A stretch of 64,000 bases of DNA, from the NCBI RefSeq assembly GCF_000336755.1, contig NZ_AOLK01000019.1, forward strand, positions 266,301 through 330,300, in the 5' to 3' direction. A program made the translations under genes and the position numbers. The DNA comes from Haloferax elongans ATCC BAA-1513. Lineage in GTDB: Archaea; Halobacteriota; Halobacteria; Halobacteriales; Haloferacaceae. The notes beneath the pieces are model-generated. The model was not told the origin of the DNA and searched no databases. It worked only from the letters and a program-made list of their open reading frames with translations. Positions 35,776 through 45,179 of the stretch are shown piece by piece. Each line of letters opens with the position of its first letter. Position 1 is the first letter of the stretch.

Positions 35776-37491
35776 ATGTCTCCCCCAAAAGTACTCATCG
35801 TCGGCATCGACGCCGCGTGCTTCGAGCAACTCGACCCGCTCGTCGAGTCGGGGGCGGTCCCGACTATCGCCGAACTCCTCGACACCGGTGTCGTCGACGA
35901 ACTCGAAACGACGCATCCACCGTGGACGCCCTCCGCGTGGCCCTCCGTCGTAACCGGGGCGACGCCGTGGCAACACGGAGTCTACGACTTCTACGGCTAC
36001 GACCGCGACCCCGACGGTGAACTCGTCTCCGCCCGAGACGTACAGGTCCCCTATCTGTGGGAGATACTCTCCGCACACGGTCTCTCGTCGGTCGTCGTGA
36101 ACGTCCCAGTCACACATCCGGTCCACGAGTTCGACGGAAGTCTCGTCCCGGGCTATCTCGCCACCGAAGGCGTCGATATCCTCGTCGATGGCGAGAAGCG
36201 ACAACTCGACGAAGTGCTTCCAGACTACCGAGTCTACGCGGGCCAGACGGCGACCAGAGAAGACCGGCTCGCCGAATACGAGCGATTGGTGGACGCCCGA
36301 GTCGATGCCGCCGAGACGCTCGCCGACGCGACCGAGTGGGACCTCATGATGGTCCAGTTCCAGAGCACAGACGGCGTCTTCCACACCGACGGCGACGACC
36401 CGGATGCTGTCGAACGCGTCTACCGCCGGGTCGATGCGGGTATCGAGCGATTGGTCGAACTCGCTGGCCCCGACGCCCACGTCGTCCTCGTGTCCGACCA
36501 CGGAATCCACCAGTACGAGCGTGTCTTCTACCTCAATTCGTGGCTGAAAGACCGCGGTGACCTCGTCACGACAGACGAATCCGTCCGCCACGCGTGGAAC
36601 GAACAGACCAAACACACCGCGACGAGCGAGGGCGACGACGACACCCGGCCACCACTCGCGACGCGAACGCTCCGAGGCGGACTCGGCCTCCTCGGGCACG
36701 TCGGTGTCACCCCGACGCGGGTCGAGCGCGTGCTCGCCAGCCTCGGCCTCGACCGAACTGTCGCGCGGGTACTTCCCGACTCGGTGCTTCAGGAAGTCGT
36801 CGACGCGAGCGAATACGTCGATTTCGACCGCTCTGCGGCCTTCACTCGGTCGCTCTCTTCGCTTGGGATTCGATGCAATGTCGAGGGGCGCGACCCCGGC
36901 GGCGTCATTCCCGCCGACGAGTTCGATGCCTACCGGACCCAACTCGTTTCCGACCTCCGCGAGGTCACGGCACCCGATGGAACACGGGTCTTCGACGCCG
37001 TCGAGGACAGACACGCCCTCGCCGGACGCGACGTAGCTGGTGAGCAGAGCGCGCCGGACATCCTGCTGTTCCCGGCACGAATGACGTGGAAGATTTCGGA
37101 TATCGTCCGTGACGAGCAGTTCGGTGAGACCGACGAGTTCAGCCACACGTGGACCGGTCTGTTCGCCCTGAGCGGGCCAGCAACGTCGGTAGGAACGCTC
37201 AACGTGGCGGACGCGACGGTTATCGACGTGGTGCCGACGGTCCTCTCACTTTTCGGCATCGACCCTCCAGCCCACGTCGAAGGGACCTCGCTGCTCGACG
37301 ACTGGGACCCGGCTCTCGTCGGCCGTGACACCGAGGAACCAGCCGACACCGACGCGACCCACACCACCATGTCCGCAGAAAGACGGTTCTTCGACGACGA
37401 GAGAACCGACTCGAGCGAGGACGAATCGGCGGCCGACGAAGATTCGGAATACGTCGCCGACAGGCTCCGCGAATTGGGGTATCTGGAATGA
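35776..37491 (+). CDS. Type I phosphodiesterase / nucleotide pyrophosphatase family enzyme
   Basis: A 571-aa alkaline-phosphatase-superfamily protein. KVLIVGIDAACFEQLDPL carries the first metal-binding Asp, PPWTPSAWPSVVTGATPWQHGVYDF holds the nucleophile, MMVQFQSTDGVFHT and VVLVSDHGIHQ hold further metal ligands. It likely cleaves or transfers a phosphodiester on a nucleotide-sugar or glycolipid. The start is the ATG at 35776; a GTG at 35767 is also possible. Its TGA overlaps the ATG of the GT2 gene (ATGA), placing it first in a glycosyltransferase operon. Confidence 0.9.
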   Translation: MSPPKVLIVGIDAACFEQLDPLVESGAVPTIAELLDTGVVDELETTHPPWTPSAWPSVVTGATPWQHGVYDFYGYDRDPDGELVSARDVQVPYLWEILSAHGLSSVVVNVPVTHPVHEFDGSLVPGYLATEGVDILVDGEKRQLDEVLPDYRVYAGQTATREDRLAEYERLVDARVDAAETLADATEWDLMMVQFQSTDGVFHTDGDDPDAVERVYRRVDAGIERLVELAGPDAHVVLVSDHGIHQYERVFYLNSWLKDRGDLVTTDESVRHAWNEQTKHTATSEGDDDTRPPLATRTLRGGLGLLGHVGVTPTRVERVLASLGLDRTVARVLPDSVLQEVVDASEYVDFDRSAAFTRSLSSLGIRCNVEGRDPGGVIPADEFDAYRTQLVSDLREVTAPDGTRVFDAVEDRHALAGRDVAGEQSAPDILLFPARMTWKISDIVRDEQFGETDEFSHTWTGLFALSGPATSVGTLNVADATVIDVVPTVLSLFGIDPPAHVEGTSLLDDWDPALVGRDTEEPADTDATHTTMSAERRFFDDERTDSSEDESAADEDSEYVADRLRELGYLE

Positions 37492-38444
37492 GCGACTCGA
37501 ACCCCCTCGTCAGCGTCGTCCTCCCGACGTACAACCGTCCCGACGGGCTTCGCCAAGCGGTCGCGAGCGTGGCCGCACAGACGTACAGCCCGATAGAACT
37601 CGTCGTCGTCGACGACCACTCCGAAATCCCGGCGCGTGAGGTTCTCGACGAGCCGACCGTCGGTGTCGACGCCATCCATCGGGTTCGCATCATTCGCCAT
37701 CCGACGAACCGCGGTGGCAACGCCGCCCGAAACACCGGTATTCGAGCTGCAACCGGGCGCTTCATCGCGTTCCACGACGACGACGACGAGTGGTATCCCG
37801 AAAAGCTCGCTCGCCAAGTCGACGTGTTCGATGGCGTTTCCGAGAGCGTCGGCCTAGTCTACACCGGAACCGAGTACCGCGAAGCTGGCAAGACCGTGCA
37901 GAAACAGACCGGCGGCGTCCGAGGCGATGCGACGCGTGCCCTCCTCCTCGGAGGGTCGCTGTCAGAGTTTTCCGGTGTGATGGTCCGCCGGTCGGTCGTC
38001 GACGACGCTGGACTCCCGGACGAGCGGTTCCCGAGTTGGCAAGACCGCGAATGGTTCGTCCGACTCTCACAGCACTGCCGCTTCGCGTCGGTCGACGAGG
38101 CGCTGACGATTCGGTACGTCGAGGGAGGCGACCGCGTCACGAAACGCTTCGAGACGAAGCGTGACGAGAGTTTCCCGCTTTTCGTCGAGCAGTTCCGCCC
38201 GTTGGCGAGGCAACTCGGTATCGAACGACAGTTCGTCGCGGCGCATCGCGCGAAACTCGGGAAAGAAGCCCTTCGGACGGGCTACTATGGGGATGCGCGC
38301 CGTCTGCTGGCGCTCGCCTTGCTCGGTGGCCACGTCGATTCCGACACGCTCGTCCACCTGTCTGTCGCACTGGGCGGCCGCGTGACCTACCAGTCGGCGA
38401 AGCGACTTGCTCGTGCTGTCAGGTCGCGGGGGGTTCCGACGTGA
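37488..38444 (+). CDS. Glycosyltransferase family 2
   Basis: A 318-aa GT-A enzyme. VSVVLPTYNRPDGLRQAVASVAAQTYSPIELVVVDDHS is the nucleotide-binding start, NRGGNAARNTGIRAATGRFIAFHDDDDEW contains the DxD metal motif, and SWQDREWFVRLSQH is near the acceptor site. No membrane segments. It is coupled to the genes on both sides by four-base overlaps (ATGA before, GTGA after). Confidence 0.94.
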   Translation: MSDSNPLVSVVLPTYNRPDGLRQAVASVAAQTYSPIELVVVDDHSEIPAREVLDEPTVGVDAIHRVRIIRHPTNRGGNAARNTGIRAATGRFIAFHDDDDEWYPEKLARQVDVFDGVSESVGLVYTGTEYREAGKTVQKQTGGVRGDATRALLLGGSLSEFSGVMVRRSVVDDAGLPDERFPSWQDREWFVRLSQHCRFASVDEALTIRYVEGGDRVTKRFETKRDESFPLFVEQFRPLARQLGIERQFVAAHRAKLGKEALRTGYYGDARRLLALALLGGHVDSDTLVHLSVALGGRVTYQSAKRLARAVRSRGVPT

Positions 38445-39658
38445 GTCTCGACGTGCCGTCGGCTACGGGGGCTGAAGGGGCTGCGAAAGACGATACGCAG
38501 AGAGACAAGGTACCGAACGCGAACGCGAGATATCACGTCGCCTTCTACATCCCGTCGATGGGGGTCGGCGGCGCGCAGAAAGTGACCGCGACGATTGCGA
38601 ACGGCCTCGTCGAGGCCGGCCACCGAGTAGACATCGTCGTCTCCTACGGCGGCGGTGAGTTCACCGATGCACTCGACGATTCGGTTCGCGTGGTCGAACT
38701 CGGAACACCGCGACTCCCGTTTGTCGGCGTGCTGGCCAGCGTCCCCGCGCTCCGTCGATATCTCAACGAAGAGCGGCCAGACGTTCTCATCGGGGCGATG
38801 ATGCACGCGAACGTCGTCTCGGTCCTCGCGGACGCAGTCTCCGGAACTGAGACGACCGTCGCACTTACCGAACACAACACCGTCGGCGTCAGACACGGTC
38901 GAAAAGAGGCGCTGACGACGAGAATCGCCGCGCGGCTCTACGGAAGCGCCGACAGCGTCATCGCGGTCTCGGAGGGCGTCGCCGACAGCATCGCCACCGA
39001 GTTGGGAACGGACCCCGAGTCGATTGCAGTCCTGTACAACCCAATCGAGGTGGACGACATCGCCACGGCAGCGACCCAACCCATCGCTGAGCAGACGCCA
39101 GCACGGGAATGGCTATCGGACCCATCGCTACAGGTGCTGTTCACGGTCGGCCGATTAGAGGCGGCGAAAGACCTCCCCACGCTGCTTCGGGCGTTCGCGC
39201 GCGTCCACGACGAGCGACCGGAGACGCGGCTGGTCGTCGCCGGGACAGGGTCGAAGCGCGACGAACTGGAGTCGCTGGCCAGTTCACTCGGCATCCGCGA
39301 GCGCGTGTGTTTCCCTGGATACGTCGAGAACGCCTACGCGTACATGGGGCGAGCCGACGCGTTCGTCCTCTCCTCGCGACACGAGGGGCTGCCGACAGTT
39401 CTCCTCGAAGCGCTCGCGTGTGGACTTCCAATCGTGTCGACCGACTGTCCGAGCGGGCCCCACGAGATTCTCGACGGCGGGGAGTTGGGGCCGCTCGTTC
39501 CCGTCGGCGACGACGAGGCGCTCTCGGAAGCGATAGCGCGCGTCTTGGACGACCCCGTCGAAGACACCCGACTCCGCTCTCGGGCTGAGGACTTCTCGGT
39601 GCAGGCCGTCACGACGGCCTACGAATCGTTCGTCGCATCGCTGGTGGACGACCGATAG
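38441..39658 (+). CDS. Glycosyltransferase family 4
   Basis: A 405-aa GT-B enzyme. N-terminal YIPSMGVGGAQKVTATIANGLVEAGHRVDIVVSYGG is the acceptor-side glycine loop. The donor side has LFTVGRLEAAKDLPTLLRAFARV, RVCFPGYVENAYAYMGRADAFVLSSRHEGLPTVLLEALACGLPIVSTDCPSGPHEIL (EGLPTVLLEA is the family E-x7-E motif). The GTG start at 38441 overlaps the previous stop. Last gene of the phosphodiesterase-GT2-GT4 operon. Confidence 0.95.
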   Translation: MSLDVPSATGAEGAAKDDTQRDKVPNANARYHVAFYIPSMGVGGAQKVTATIANGLVEAGHRVDIVVSYGGGEFTDALDDSVRVVELGTPRLPFVGVLASVPALRRYLNEERPDVLIGAMMHANVVSVLADAVSGTETTVALTEHNTVGVRHGRKEALTTRIAARLYGSADSVIAVSEGVADSIATELGTDPESIAVLYNPIEVDDIATAATQPIAEQTPAREWLSDPSLQVLFTVGRLEAAKDLPTLLRAFARVHDERPETRLVVAGTGSKRDELESLASSLGIRERVCFPGYVENAYAYMGRADAFVLSSRHEGLPTVLLEALACGLPIVSTDCPSGPHEILDGGELGPLVPVGDDEALSEAIARVLDDPVEDTRLRSRAEDFSVQAVTTAYESFVASLVDDR

Positions 39659-39984
39659 AGCCCATTCGACGCGAACTCGACTGATTTTCTGGCGCACGTC
39701 TCTGTCCCTCCGTGGACGACAAGTGCAGACTGCGAGAGCCACGGCTTCGAAGACTGAGTGCGACGACCGGGGGGTTTCGTTGTGTGGTATCCAACTGGAA
39801 CGTTCACATTAATTGGCCAAATCAGGCGTTAGGAATCATATAACCCCTCGAATTCGACAAGTAAGCCATTGCGAAATTAAGTACATCCAGAACATACGCA
39901 TTGTTAACAGGAACCGGTGCGAGAACCGCTCGAAGCCTCACAGACGGGCGCGATGTGGAAAGATACCGGTCCTGGTGAAGAACA
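39659..39984 (+). other. Intergenic region upstream of first pilin gene
   Basis: No gene seen. GAAATTAAG near 39870 could be the TATA element, which would give the pilin mRNA a leader of roughly 80-90 bases. GGTGAAG a few bases before the ATG at 39985 could act as a ribosome-binding site. Confidence 0.4.
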
Positions 39985-40413
39985 ATGGATATCAAAGAAT
40001 TCCTCAGCGAATCACGCGCAGTCTCGCCAGTCATCGGCGTCATCCTCATGGTCGCCATTACAGTCATCCTCGCGGCCGTCATCGGGACGTTCGTCCTCGG
40101 ACTCGGAGACCAGGTGGGAGACACCGCACCGCAGGCGAGCTTCAGCTTCGACTACAACAGCACGGCGGGGAACGTGACTGTCACGCACGAAAGTGGTGAC
40201 GCAATCACCGCCTCCAACCTGAACGTCTCTGTCTCGTCCAACGCGGGCGCGACCGTGACGACCTACGACGGCGGTGACGGACAGATGAACGCAGGCGACT
40301 ACTTCGAAGTCGACTCGGGTGCACTCAGCTCCGGTGACACGGTCCGTGTCATCTGGACCTCCGAATCCGGTGCTAACTCTGCAACCCTGCAGAAGTACAC
40401 CTACAACAACTGA
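39985..40413 (+). CDS. pilA: Type IV pilin (PilA family)
   Basis: A 142-aa archaeal pilin. The class III signal peptide [11 protein letters not shown] is cleaved before [19 protein letters not shown], the helix that assembles the filament core, which continues [14 protein letters not shown]. The rest is a beta-rich head with N-x-S/T sequons ([17 protein letters not shown]). Expected to be processed by prepilin peptidase PibD and used in adhesion. The next gene encodes a second pilin with an almost identical core. Confidence 0.95.
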   Translation: MDIKEFLSESRAVSPVIGVILMVAITVILAAVIGTFVLGLGDQVGDTAPQASFSFDYNSTAGNVTVTHESGDAITASNLNVSVSSNAGATVTTYDGGDGQMNAGDYFEVDSGALSSGDTVRVIWTSESGANSATLQKYTYNN

Positions 40414-40673
40414 GCGGCTTTCGAGCGACACTCGCCCGATCCACATTTTCCGTTTTTCAGCCATCGAGCGGCAGCACCGACCACGCAGCGGTTGGCTGTC
40501 TACTATGAGAACAGATATACAAGGACATACCAAAGACGATATTCCTGGTAACATGAACTTAAATATCTCCAAAACGTTCAATTTACTGTAGGTTTCCCCG
40601 GCAAGTGTGTTGCCACCGACTCGATTTTTCCCGCGAGTCACACACTCGTTGTCCGGTTACCATGGAGAACACA

Positions 40674-41093
40674 ATGAACATCAAACAGCTATTCACAGAC
40701 TCTCGTGCCGTTTCGCCAGTCATCGGCGTCATCCTCATGGTCGCTATCACAGTCATCCTCGCGGCCGTTATCGGGACGTTCGTCCTCGGGCTTGGCAACC
40801 AAGTGAGCACCGCACCGCAAGCGAGTTTCACGTTCGACTACAATGGAAGCAACCTGACGATTACCCACGAAAGCGGAGAAGCCCTCGTCGCGTCCCAAAT
40901 CAACGTGACGGGTGACAGCATCTCCAACGAGCAGTGGACCACCCACGGAACGACCACCGGCGACAAAATCAAGGCCGGAAACTACTACGACGTAGGAGCG
41001 ACGTTCACGTCCGGTGACGTCGTCCGCGTCGTCTGGACCGCAGAGTCGGGAGCCAGTTCGTCGACGCTCCAGAAGTGGACGTACAACGGCTAG
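40674..41093 (+). CDS. pilA: Type IV pilin (PilA family), second copy
   Basis: A 139-aa pilin starting at the ATG at 40674 ([11 protein letters not shown]); an in-frame ATG at 40662 is possible, but the GGAG at 40664-40667 is well placed as a Shine-Dalgarno for 40674. The core [19 protein letters not shown] and [14 protein letters not shown] is identical to the first pilin apart from flanks; the heads diverge after about residue 50 while both end [19 protein letters not shown]. An AT-rich ACTTAAATATC near 40556 may be the promoter, again implying a long leader. Confidence 0.95.
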   Translation: MNIKQLFTDSRAVSPVIGVILMVAITVILAAVIGTFVLGLGNQVSTAPQASFTFDYNGSNLTITHESGEALVASQINVTGDSISNEQWTTHGTTTGDKIKAGNYYDVGATFTSGDVVRVVWTAESGASSSTLQKWTYNG

Positions 41094-41262
41094 CGGGACT
41101 GTCCCACGCCAAACGGCTCTCTTACCGACCAATTACACGTCTCTTCTGTCGGTTTCAACTATACGTCCCTTCTGCCACCCCTTTTGACGAACAGGCGAGA
41201 GGAACACTGCCGAGCCCCACCCCCGGCGAACGTTCATAGTGCAAGCCGCAGAATCCGTTGGC

Positions 41263-41739
41263 ATGCACCCGACGGCCAAGCGGTTCGCCGACGAGGTCCG
41301 GGCAGAACACGGCATCGAAATCGACGTTCGCGAGTTTCCAGAGGGAACGAAGACGGCGGCCGATGCCGCCGACGCAATCGACTGCGACGTCTCCCAAATC
41401 GTCAAGAGCATCGTGATGCGCGTGGGCGACGAGACAGTCGTCGTCCTCACGAGTGGCGCGAACCGCGTCGACGAGGCGGCGCTCGCAACCGAATTCGACG
41501 CCGACCCTGCCGAGGTTCGGAGTGCGAACGCCTCCGAAGTAAAGGAAGCGACGGGGTGGAGTATCGGCGGCGTTCCGCCGACGTGCCATGCCAACGGTTG
41601 TCCGATACTCGCCGACCCGGTGTTCGACGACTTCGACGAAATCTGGGCCGCCGCCGGGACGCCCGAAGCGGTGTTTCGACTGACGCCCGACCAGCTACGC
41701 GAGCTGTCGAACCCGCGGTTCGTCGATGTGTTCGAATGA
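41263..41739 (+). CDS. YbaK/EbsC-type aminoacyl-tRNA deacylase
   Basis: A 158-aa member of the YbaK/ProX superfamily, which removes wrongly attached amino acids from tRNA. Typical segments are HGIEIDVREFPEGTKTAADAADAIDCDVSQIVKSIVMRVGDETVVVLTSG (the catalytic lysine lies in IVKSIV) and GWSIGGVPPTCHANGCPILAD. The start is the ATG at 41263 (MHPTAKRFA); the ORF opens with a GTG at 41239, but a weak TATA 30 bases before 41263 favours the later start. Confidence 0.9.
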   Translation: MHPTAKRFADEVRAEHGIEIDVREFPEGTKTAADAADAIDCDVSQIVKSIVMRVGDETVVVLTSGANRVDEAALATEFDADPAEVRSANASEVKEATGWSIGGVPPTCHANGCPILADPVFDDFDEIWAAAGTPEAVFRLTPDQLRELSNPRFVDVFE

Positions 41740-41817
41740 GTCGTGGCTGCCGTGTTCGAGTGAGTCGCCGCCGCTCCGGAAGCAGTTGCTGGTAGCAAGT
41801 GGTGGTAGCAGGCCGAA

Positions 41818-42663
41818 TCAGACCGCCGACTCCCAGAACCGAATCGTCTGGAGAACGATGACGATAGCTAACGCCGCGTAGGACAACGCGAGCGGCGTGA
41901 GTTGCTGGATTGGAATGAGAAGCCCGCCCGCGACTGCGAGCGCCGCGAACGTCACGACGAGCGCGCCCATGGTCCGCACGGCGGGCGGGAACACCGACTT
42001 CACCCACCTATCGAACGGTGAGACGTCGAGGAACATGGTCAGCCCGACGAGTTCGAGAAGCGCACCGAGTCCGACGAGGAGACCGATGTACTGCGGCCGG
42101 GAGAACAACAGCGATTGCAACCCCACGCCAGCAAGGAGCGCAGTGAATGCGGCGGCCCGCTTGGCAGACCGGCCGAAGACAGACCTATCGAGCCACGACC
42201 GCTCGACGGGAGCCATATCGACACCGCCGCCGGTTGCGACTGGCCACGAATCTGCGCCCGGCCGTGAGTCTGCACCCGGCGACGAGTTTGCACCCGCTGG
42301 TGAGTACCAACCATCGCGGGTACCGGTCTCGACACGGCCACGAACTGCAGCCATCCGTATCTCCGAGAGGACTGTGGCGACGAAGAAGAATCCGAGGAAC
42401 AGTGCAGCGATTTCTTTCGAATCGGTGACGTCGAACGCGTCGAGCGCGCCGTGGCCCCAAAAGAGGTCCGCTGCGGCAGAATCGTGGATAAGCCGAACGA
42501 ACGACCCGCCGACGGGTGAGACGTGATAGAAGTCGGGAATCATCGCCCACAGTCCACCGAAGACCACCACGGTCCGGTGGAACCGAAATCTTGGGACGAA
42601 GAGCGCGGCCGTGAGCGCGGTCAGCGCCGCTCCGAACGCGAAGTGACCGATTGCGATAGACAT
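41818..42663 (-). CDS. Membrane protein, YdjM-like metal-dependent hydrolase type
   Basis: A 281-aa protein with about six helices. The N-terminus SIAIGHFAFGAALTAL, with GGLWAMIPDFYHVSP after it, resembles the His/Asp pattern of the YdjM membrane-bound hydrolase family. A loop near 120-140 carries short repeats (GANSSPGADSRPGADSWP). Function unproven. It stands alone, with a stray copy of the origin-type repeat downstream of its start region at 42775. Confidence 0.65.
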   Translation of the reverse strand: MSIAIGHFAFGAALTALTAALFVPRFRFHRTVVVFGGLWAMIPDFYHVSPVGGSFVRLIHDSAAADLFWGHGALDAFDVTDSKEIAALFLGFFFVATVLSEIRMAAVRGRVETGTRDGWYSPAGANSSPGADSRPGADSWPVATGGGVDMAPVERSWLDRSVFGRSAKRAAAFTALLAGVGLQSLLFSRPQYIGLLVGLGALLELVGLTMFLDVSPFDRWVKSVFPPAVRTMGALVVTFAALAVAGGLLIPIQQLTPLALSYAALAIVIVLQTIRFWESAV

Positions 42664-42774
42664 GTCGTACCGAACAGATGTACATGTCCGAAGATTACTA
42701 GGCGGCTCCTAACGGCTGAGAGCCACGCTACGGCGAGTATCCGCACGTTTCAGAAGTGAAATTCCGGTTACACC

Positions 42775-42797
42775 AACACCACTATGTCCGCTGTTCT
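42775..42797 (+). repeat. Isolated copy of the origin-type repeat
   Basis: AACACCAC-TA-TGTCCGC-TGTTCT matches the repeat family of the 56-61 kb origin with no mismatch, about 15 kb from orc1/cdc6. It lies between the YdjM-like gene and the end of threonine synthase. A small hairpin CCGAC..GTCGG (42798-42811) follows immediately. Confidence 0.85.
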
Positions 42798-42827
42798 CCG
42801 ACGGGAGTCGGTGGATTACACGCCAGT

Positions 42828-44030
42828 CTATCCACCGAGAAACCGACCGAGAGCCGCGTCGATGTCGTCGATACCGACCGTGCCGACGGGGTCGTGACTT
42901 CCTTCGGCTGGCGGCTCTTTGAGGCCGGTCCCGGTCGCGATGACTGCAACGTCGTCGCCCGAGTCGACGAATCCACGTTCGACTACCTGTTTGGTTCCGG
43001 CGAGCGCCGTCGTGGACGCAGTTTCGACGGACAGACCCGCCTGTGTCGCGAGGACACGTTGGGCGTCTCGAATCTCGTCGTCAGTGACTGAAACGACCGC
43101 ACCACCGGTTTCGCTGGCGGCACGGAGCGCTCGCGTCCCACTCGGTGGGTCGGCGTTGGCGATAGAGTACGCGATGGTGTCGCCGCCCTCGACGCGAGAG
43201 ACGGTTGAGTCGCCTCGTTCGAACGCATCGGCGATGGGAGCGCAGGCTGCGGCCTGCGTCAAGTAGAGTTCTGGAATACGGCCAATCGTCCCGGCTTCGT
43301 GGAGTTCCCGCACGGCTTTCCACACACCGCTCGCGTGTCCACCACTGCTGACGGGGAGGACGATCGCGTCAGGCACGTCGGGGGCGAAGGCCTCACAGAG
43401 TTCCACAACGGTCGTCTTCTGGCCTTCGACCCTGAGCGGGACGTCGGAGTTAAGAAAGACGACGTCGTTGTCGGGCCCGAGTTCGAGCGTTCGGTCGTAG
43501 AGACGGCTGTACTCGCCCGCCACGGTCAGTATCGCCGGGTCGAACTGGCCGATAACGTCGAGTCGTGCTTGCGGGACGTCGTCGGGGACGAACACCACAC
43601 AGGGCACGTCCGCGGCCGTCGCGAACGCGGCGGTACTCATCGCCATGTTTCCGTGCGAAACGGTGCCGACAGCGGCAGCGTCACCGACGAGACCGGATTC
43701 GATGGCAGCCAACCCCACGGCACTCCCGCGGTCTTTGAAGCTCCCTGTCGGGTGGCTCCCCTCTACTTTGACGTGGACGGTCGTACCAGCGTACTCGTCG
43801 AGTGCATCGTCGCGGAGGAGTGGCGTTCCACCTGCTGCCGCGGCGAGTCCGCCCGGGAAGCCGACCGGGAGCAACGCCTCGTATCGCCACATCCCCGGGG
43901 AGTCGGAGACGTCGTCCCACGAAAACGACCCCGGGTCGGTGGCAAGCCAGAGCGGCTCGCCACAGTCACATCTCGCGGCCGGAGCGGTCGTTCGTGCACC
44001 ACAGTCGTCACAGACGCGTTCGAGCGTCAT
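42828..44030 (-). CDS. thrC: Threonine synthase
   Basis: A 400-aa PLP enzyme making threonine from O-phosphohomoserine. A small zinc-ribbon-like start (CDDC and CDC, residues 7-23) is followed by the PLP lysine in HPTGSFKDRG (Lys99), the loop AVGTVSHGNMAMSTAAFA, PVSSGGHASGVWKAV, the phosphate-binding glycine loop, and IATGTGLKEP near the end. This matches archaeal threonine synthases. Other fold-type II enzymes are less likely given the ribbon and the TGTGLK motif. Confidence 0.92.
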   Translation of the reverse strand: MTLERVCDDCGARTTAPAARCDCGEPLWLATDPGSFSWDDVSDSPGMWRYEALLPVGFPGGLAAAAGGTPLLRDDALDEYAGTTVHVKVEGSHPTGSFKDRGSAVGLAAIESGLVGDAAAVGTVSHGNMAMSTAAFATAADVPCVVFVPDDVPQARLDVIGQFDPAILTVAGEYSRLYDRTLELGPDNDVVFLNSDVPLRVEGQKTTVVELCEAFAPDVPDAIVLPVSSGGHASGVWKAVRELHEAGTIGRIPELYLTQAAACAPIADAFERGDSTVSRVEGGDTIAYSIANADPPSGTRALRAASETGGAVVSVTDDEIRDAQRVLATQAGLSVETASTTALAGTKQVVERGFVDSGDDVAVIATGTGLKEPPAEGSHDPVGTVGIDDIDAALGRFLGG

Positions 44031-44049
44031 TGGAAATCGCCCACCATGC

Positions 44050-45084
44050 TCACTCGGACCCGACGGCGACCATCCCCTTTACGACGTCTGGTTCTTGGGC
44101 GCGTTCGAAGGCTGCGGTCAGGTCGGCCATCGGCATCTCGAAGTCGATGATATCCTCCACGTCGATGACACCGCGTTCGAGGAGCGAAATCGCGTCCGGG
44201 TACGTATTTCGGAAGCGGAACGACCCACGGAAATCGAGTTCCTTGTCGACCAGTTCGTTGGTTGCGATAGGAATCTCGTCGTCGCCGGAGAGGCCGATAC
44301 AGACGACGGTCCCGCCACGACGGACGACAGTTGTCGTTGCGGCGATTGCCGGAGTCGCACCAGACGCCTCGACGACGACATCGACACCATCGCCGCCGGT
44401 GATGTCGTCGATGGCGGCTTCGAGAGAGCGCTCAGAGACGTTTATCGTCTCTGTCGCTCCCATCTCGCGCGCCCGGTCGAGTTTCGACGGAACCACGTCG
44501 GAAACGAGGATGTCGCCTGCACCGGCCGCACGGGCGGTTTTCACGACCATCGCGCCGATTGGTCCAGCGCCCGTTACGAGGACGGTCTCACCGAGGTCGA
44601 TTGCTGCACGGCGTGTCGCGTGCAGTGCGACACTGAGTGGTTCACAGAGGGCACCCGAACGGGTCGAAACACCGTCCGGAAGCCGGTAGGCAAAGTCGGC
44701 GTCCCACGCGACGTACTCCGCGAACGCGCCATCGTCCGGGGGTGTCGCCATGAACTCGACGTCGGGACAGAGGTTGTACGTTCCCGATCGGCACTGGGCG
44801 CACTCGCCACATGGAACGCCGGGTTCGAGGGCGACCCGGTCGCCCGAGTCGAGGTGGTCGACATCGCGTCCGACCTCAGCGACGACGCCAGCACTCTCGT
44901 GGCCCAAGACGAGCGGGTCGGTGACGACGTAGTCGCCGATTCGGCCGAGTTCGTAGTAGTGAACGTCGGACCCGCAGATTCCGACGTGCCGTATCTCGAC
45001 CAGCACCTCGTTGGGTCCGGGGGCTGGACGCGGGCGCTCTCTGTGCTCGAAGATTCCTGGTTCTGTGAGTTCGACGACGTGCAT
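44050..45084 (-). CDS. Zinc-dependent alcohol/polyol dehydrogenase
   Basis: A 344-aa medium-chain dehydrogenase. Catalytic zinc ligands are Cys37 and His62-Glu63 (GICGSDVHYYELG, GHESAG). Structural zinc ligands are Cys92, 95, 98 and 106 (CGECAQCRSGTYNLC). The NAD-binding loop is TGAGPIGAMVVKTARAAG. It is closest in motif to sorbitol/threonine dehydrogenases. The start is the ATG at 45084 (MHVVELTEPGIFEHRE); the frame is open further upstream only as antisense of the kinase. It is near the threonine synthase gene, but no shared pathway is proven. Confidence 0.9.
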   Translation of the reverse strand: MHVVELTEPGIFEHRERPRPAPGPNEVLVEIRHVGICGSDVHYYELGRIGDYVVTDPLVLGHESAGVVAEVGRDVDHLDSGDRVALEPGVPCGECAQCRSGTYNLCPDVEFMATPPDDGAFAEYVAWDADFAYRLPDGVSTRSGALCEPLSVALHATRRAAIDLGETVLVTGAGPIGAMVVKTARAAGAGDILVSDVVPSKLDRAREMGATETINVSERSLEAAIDDITGGDGVDVVVEASGATPAIAATTTVVRRGGTVVCIGLSGDDEIPIATNELVDKELDFRGSFRFRNTYPDAISLLERGVIDVEDIIDFEMPMADLTAAFERAQEPDVVKGMVAVGSE

Positions 45085-45179
45085 GGGCAGTATCGAGACG
45101 ACGCTCGGTGTTCGAAACACAGGTCGCCCGGCAGTAAGTAAGCCTCGGCGGACAGCGGGTTTCAGGTCGCGTGGGCGCC

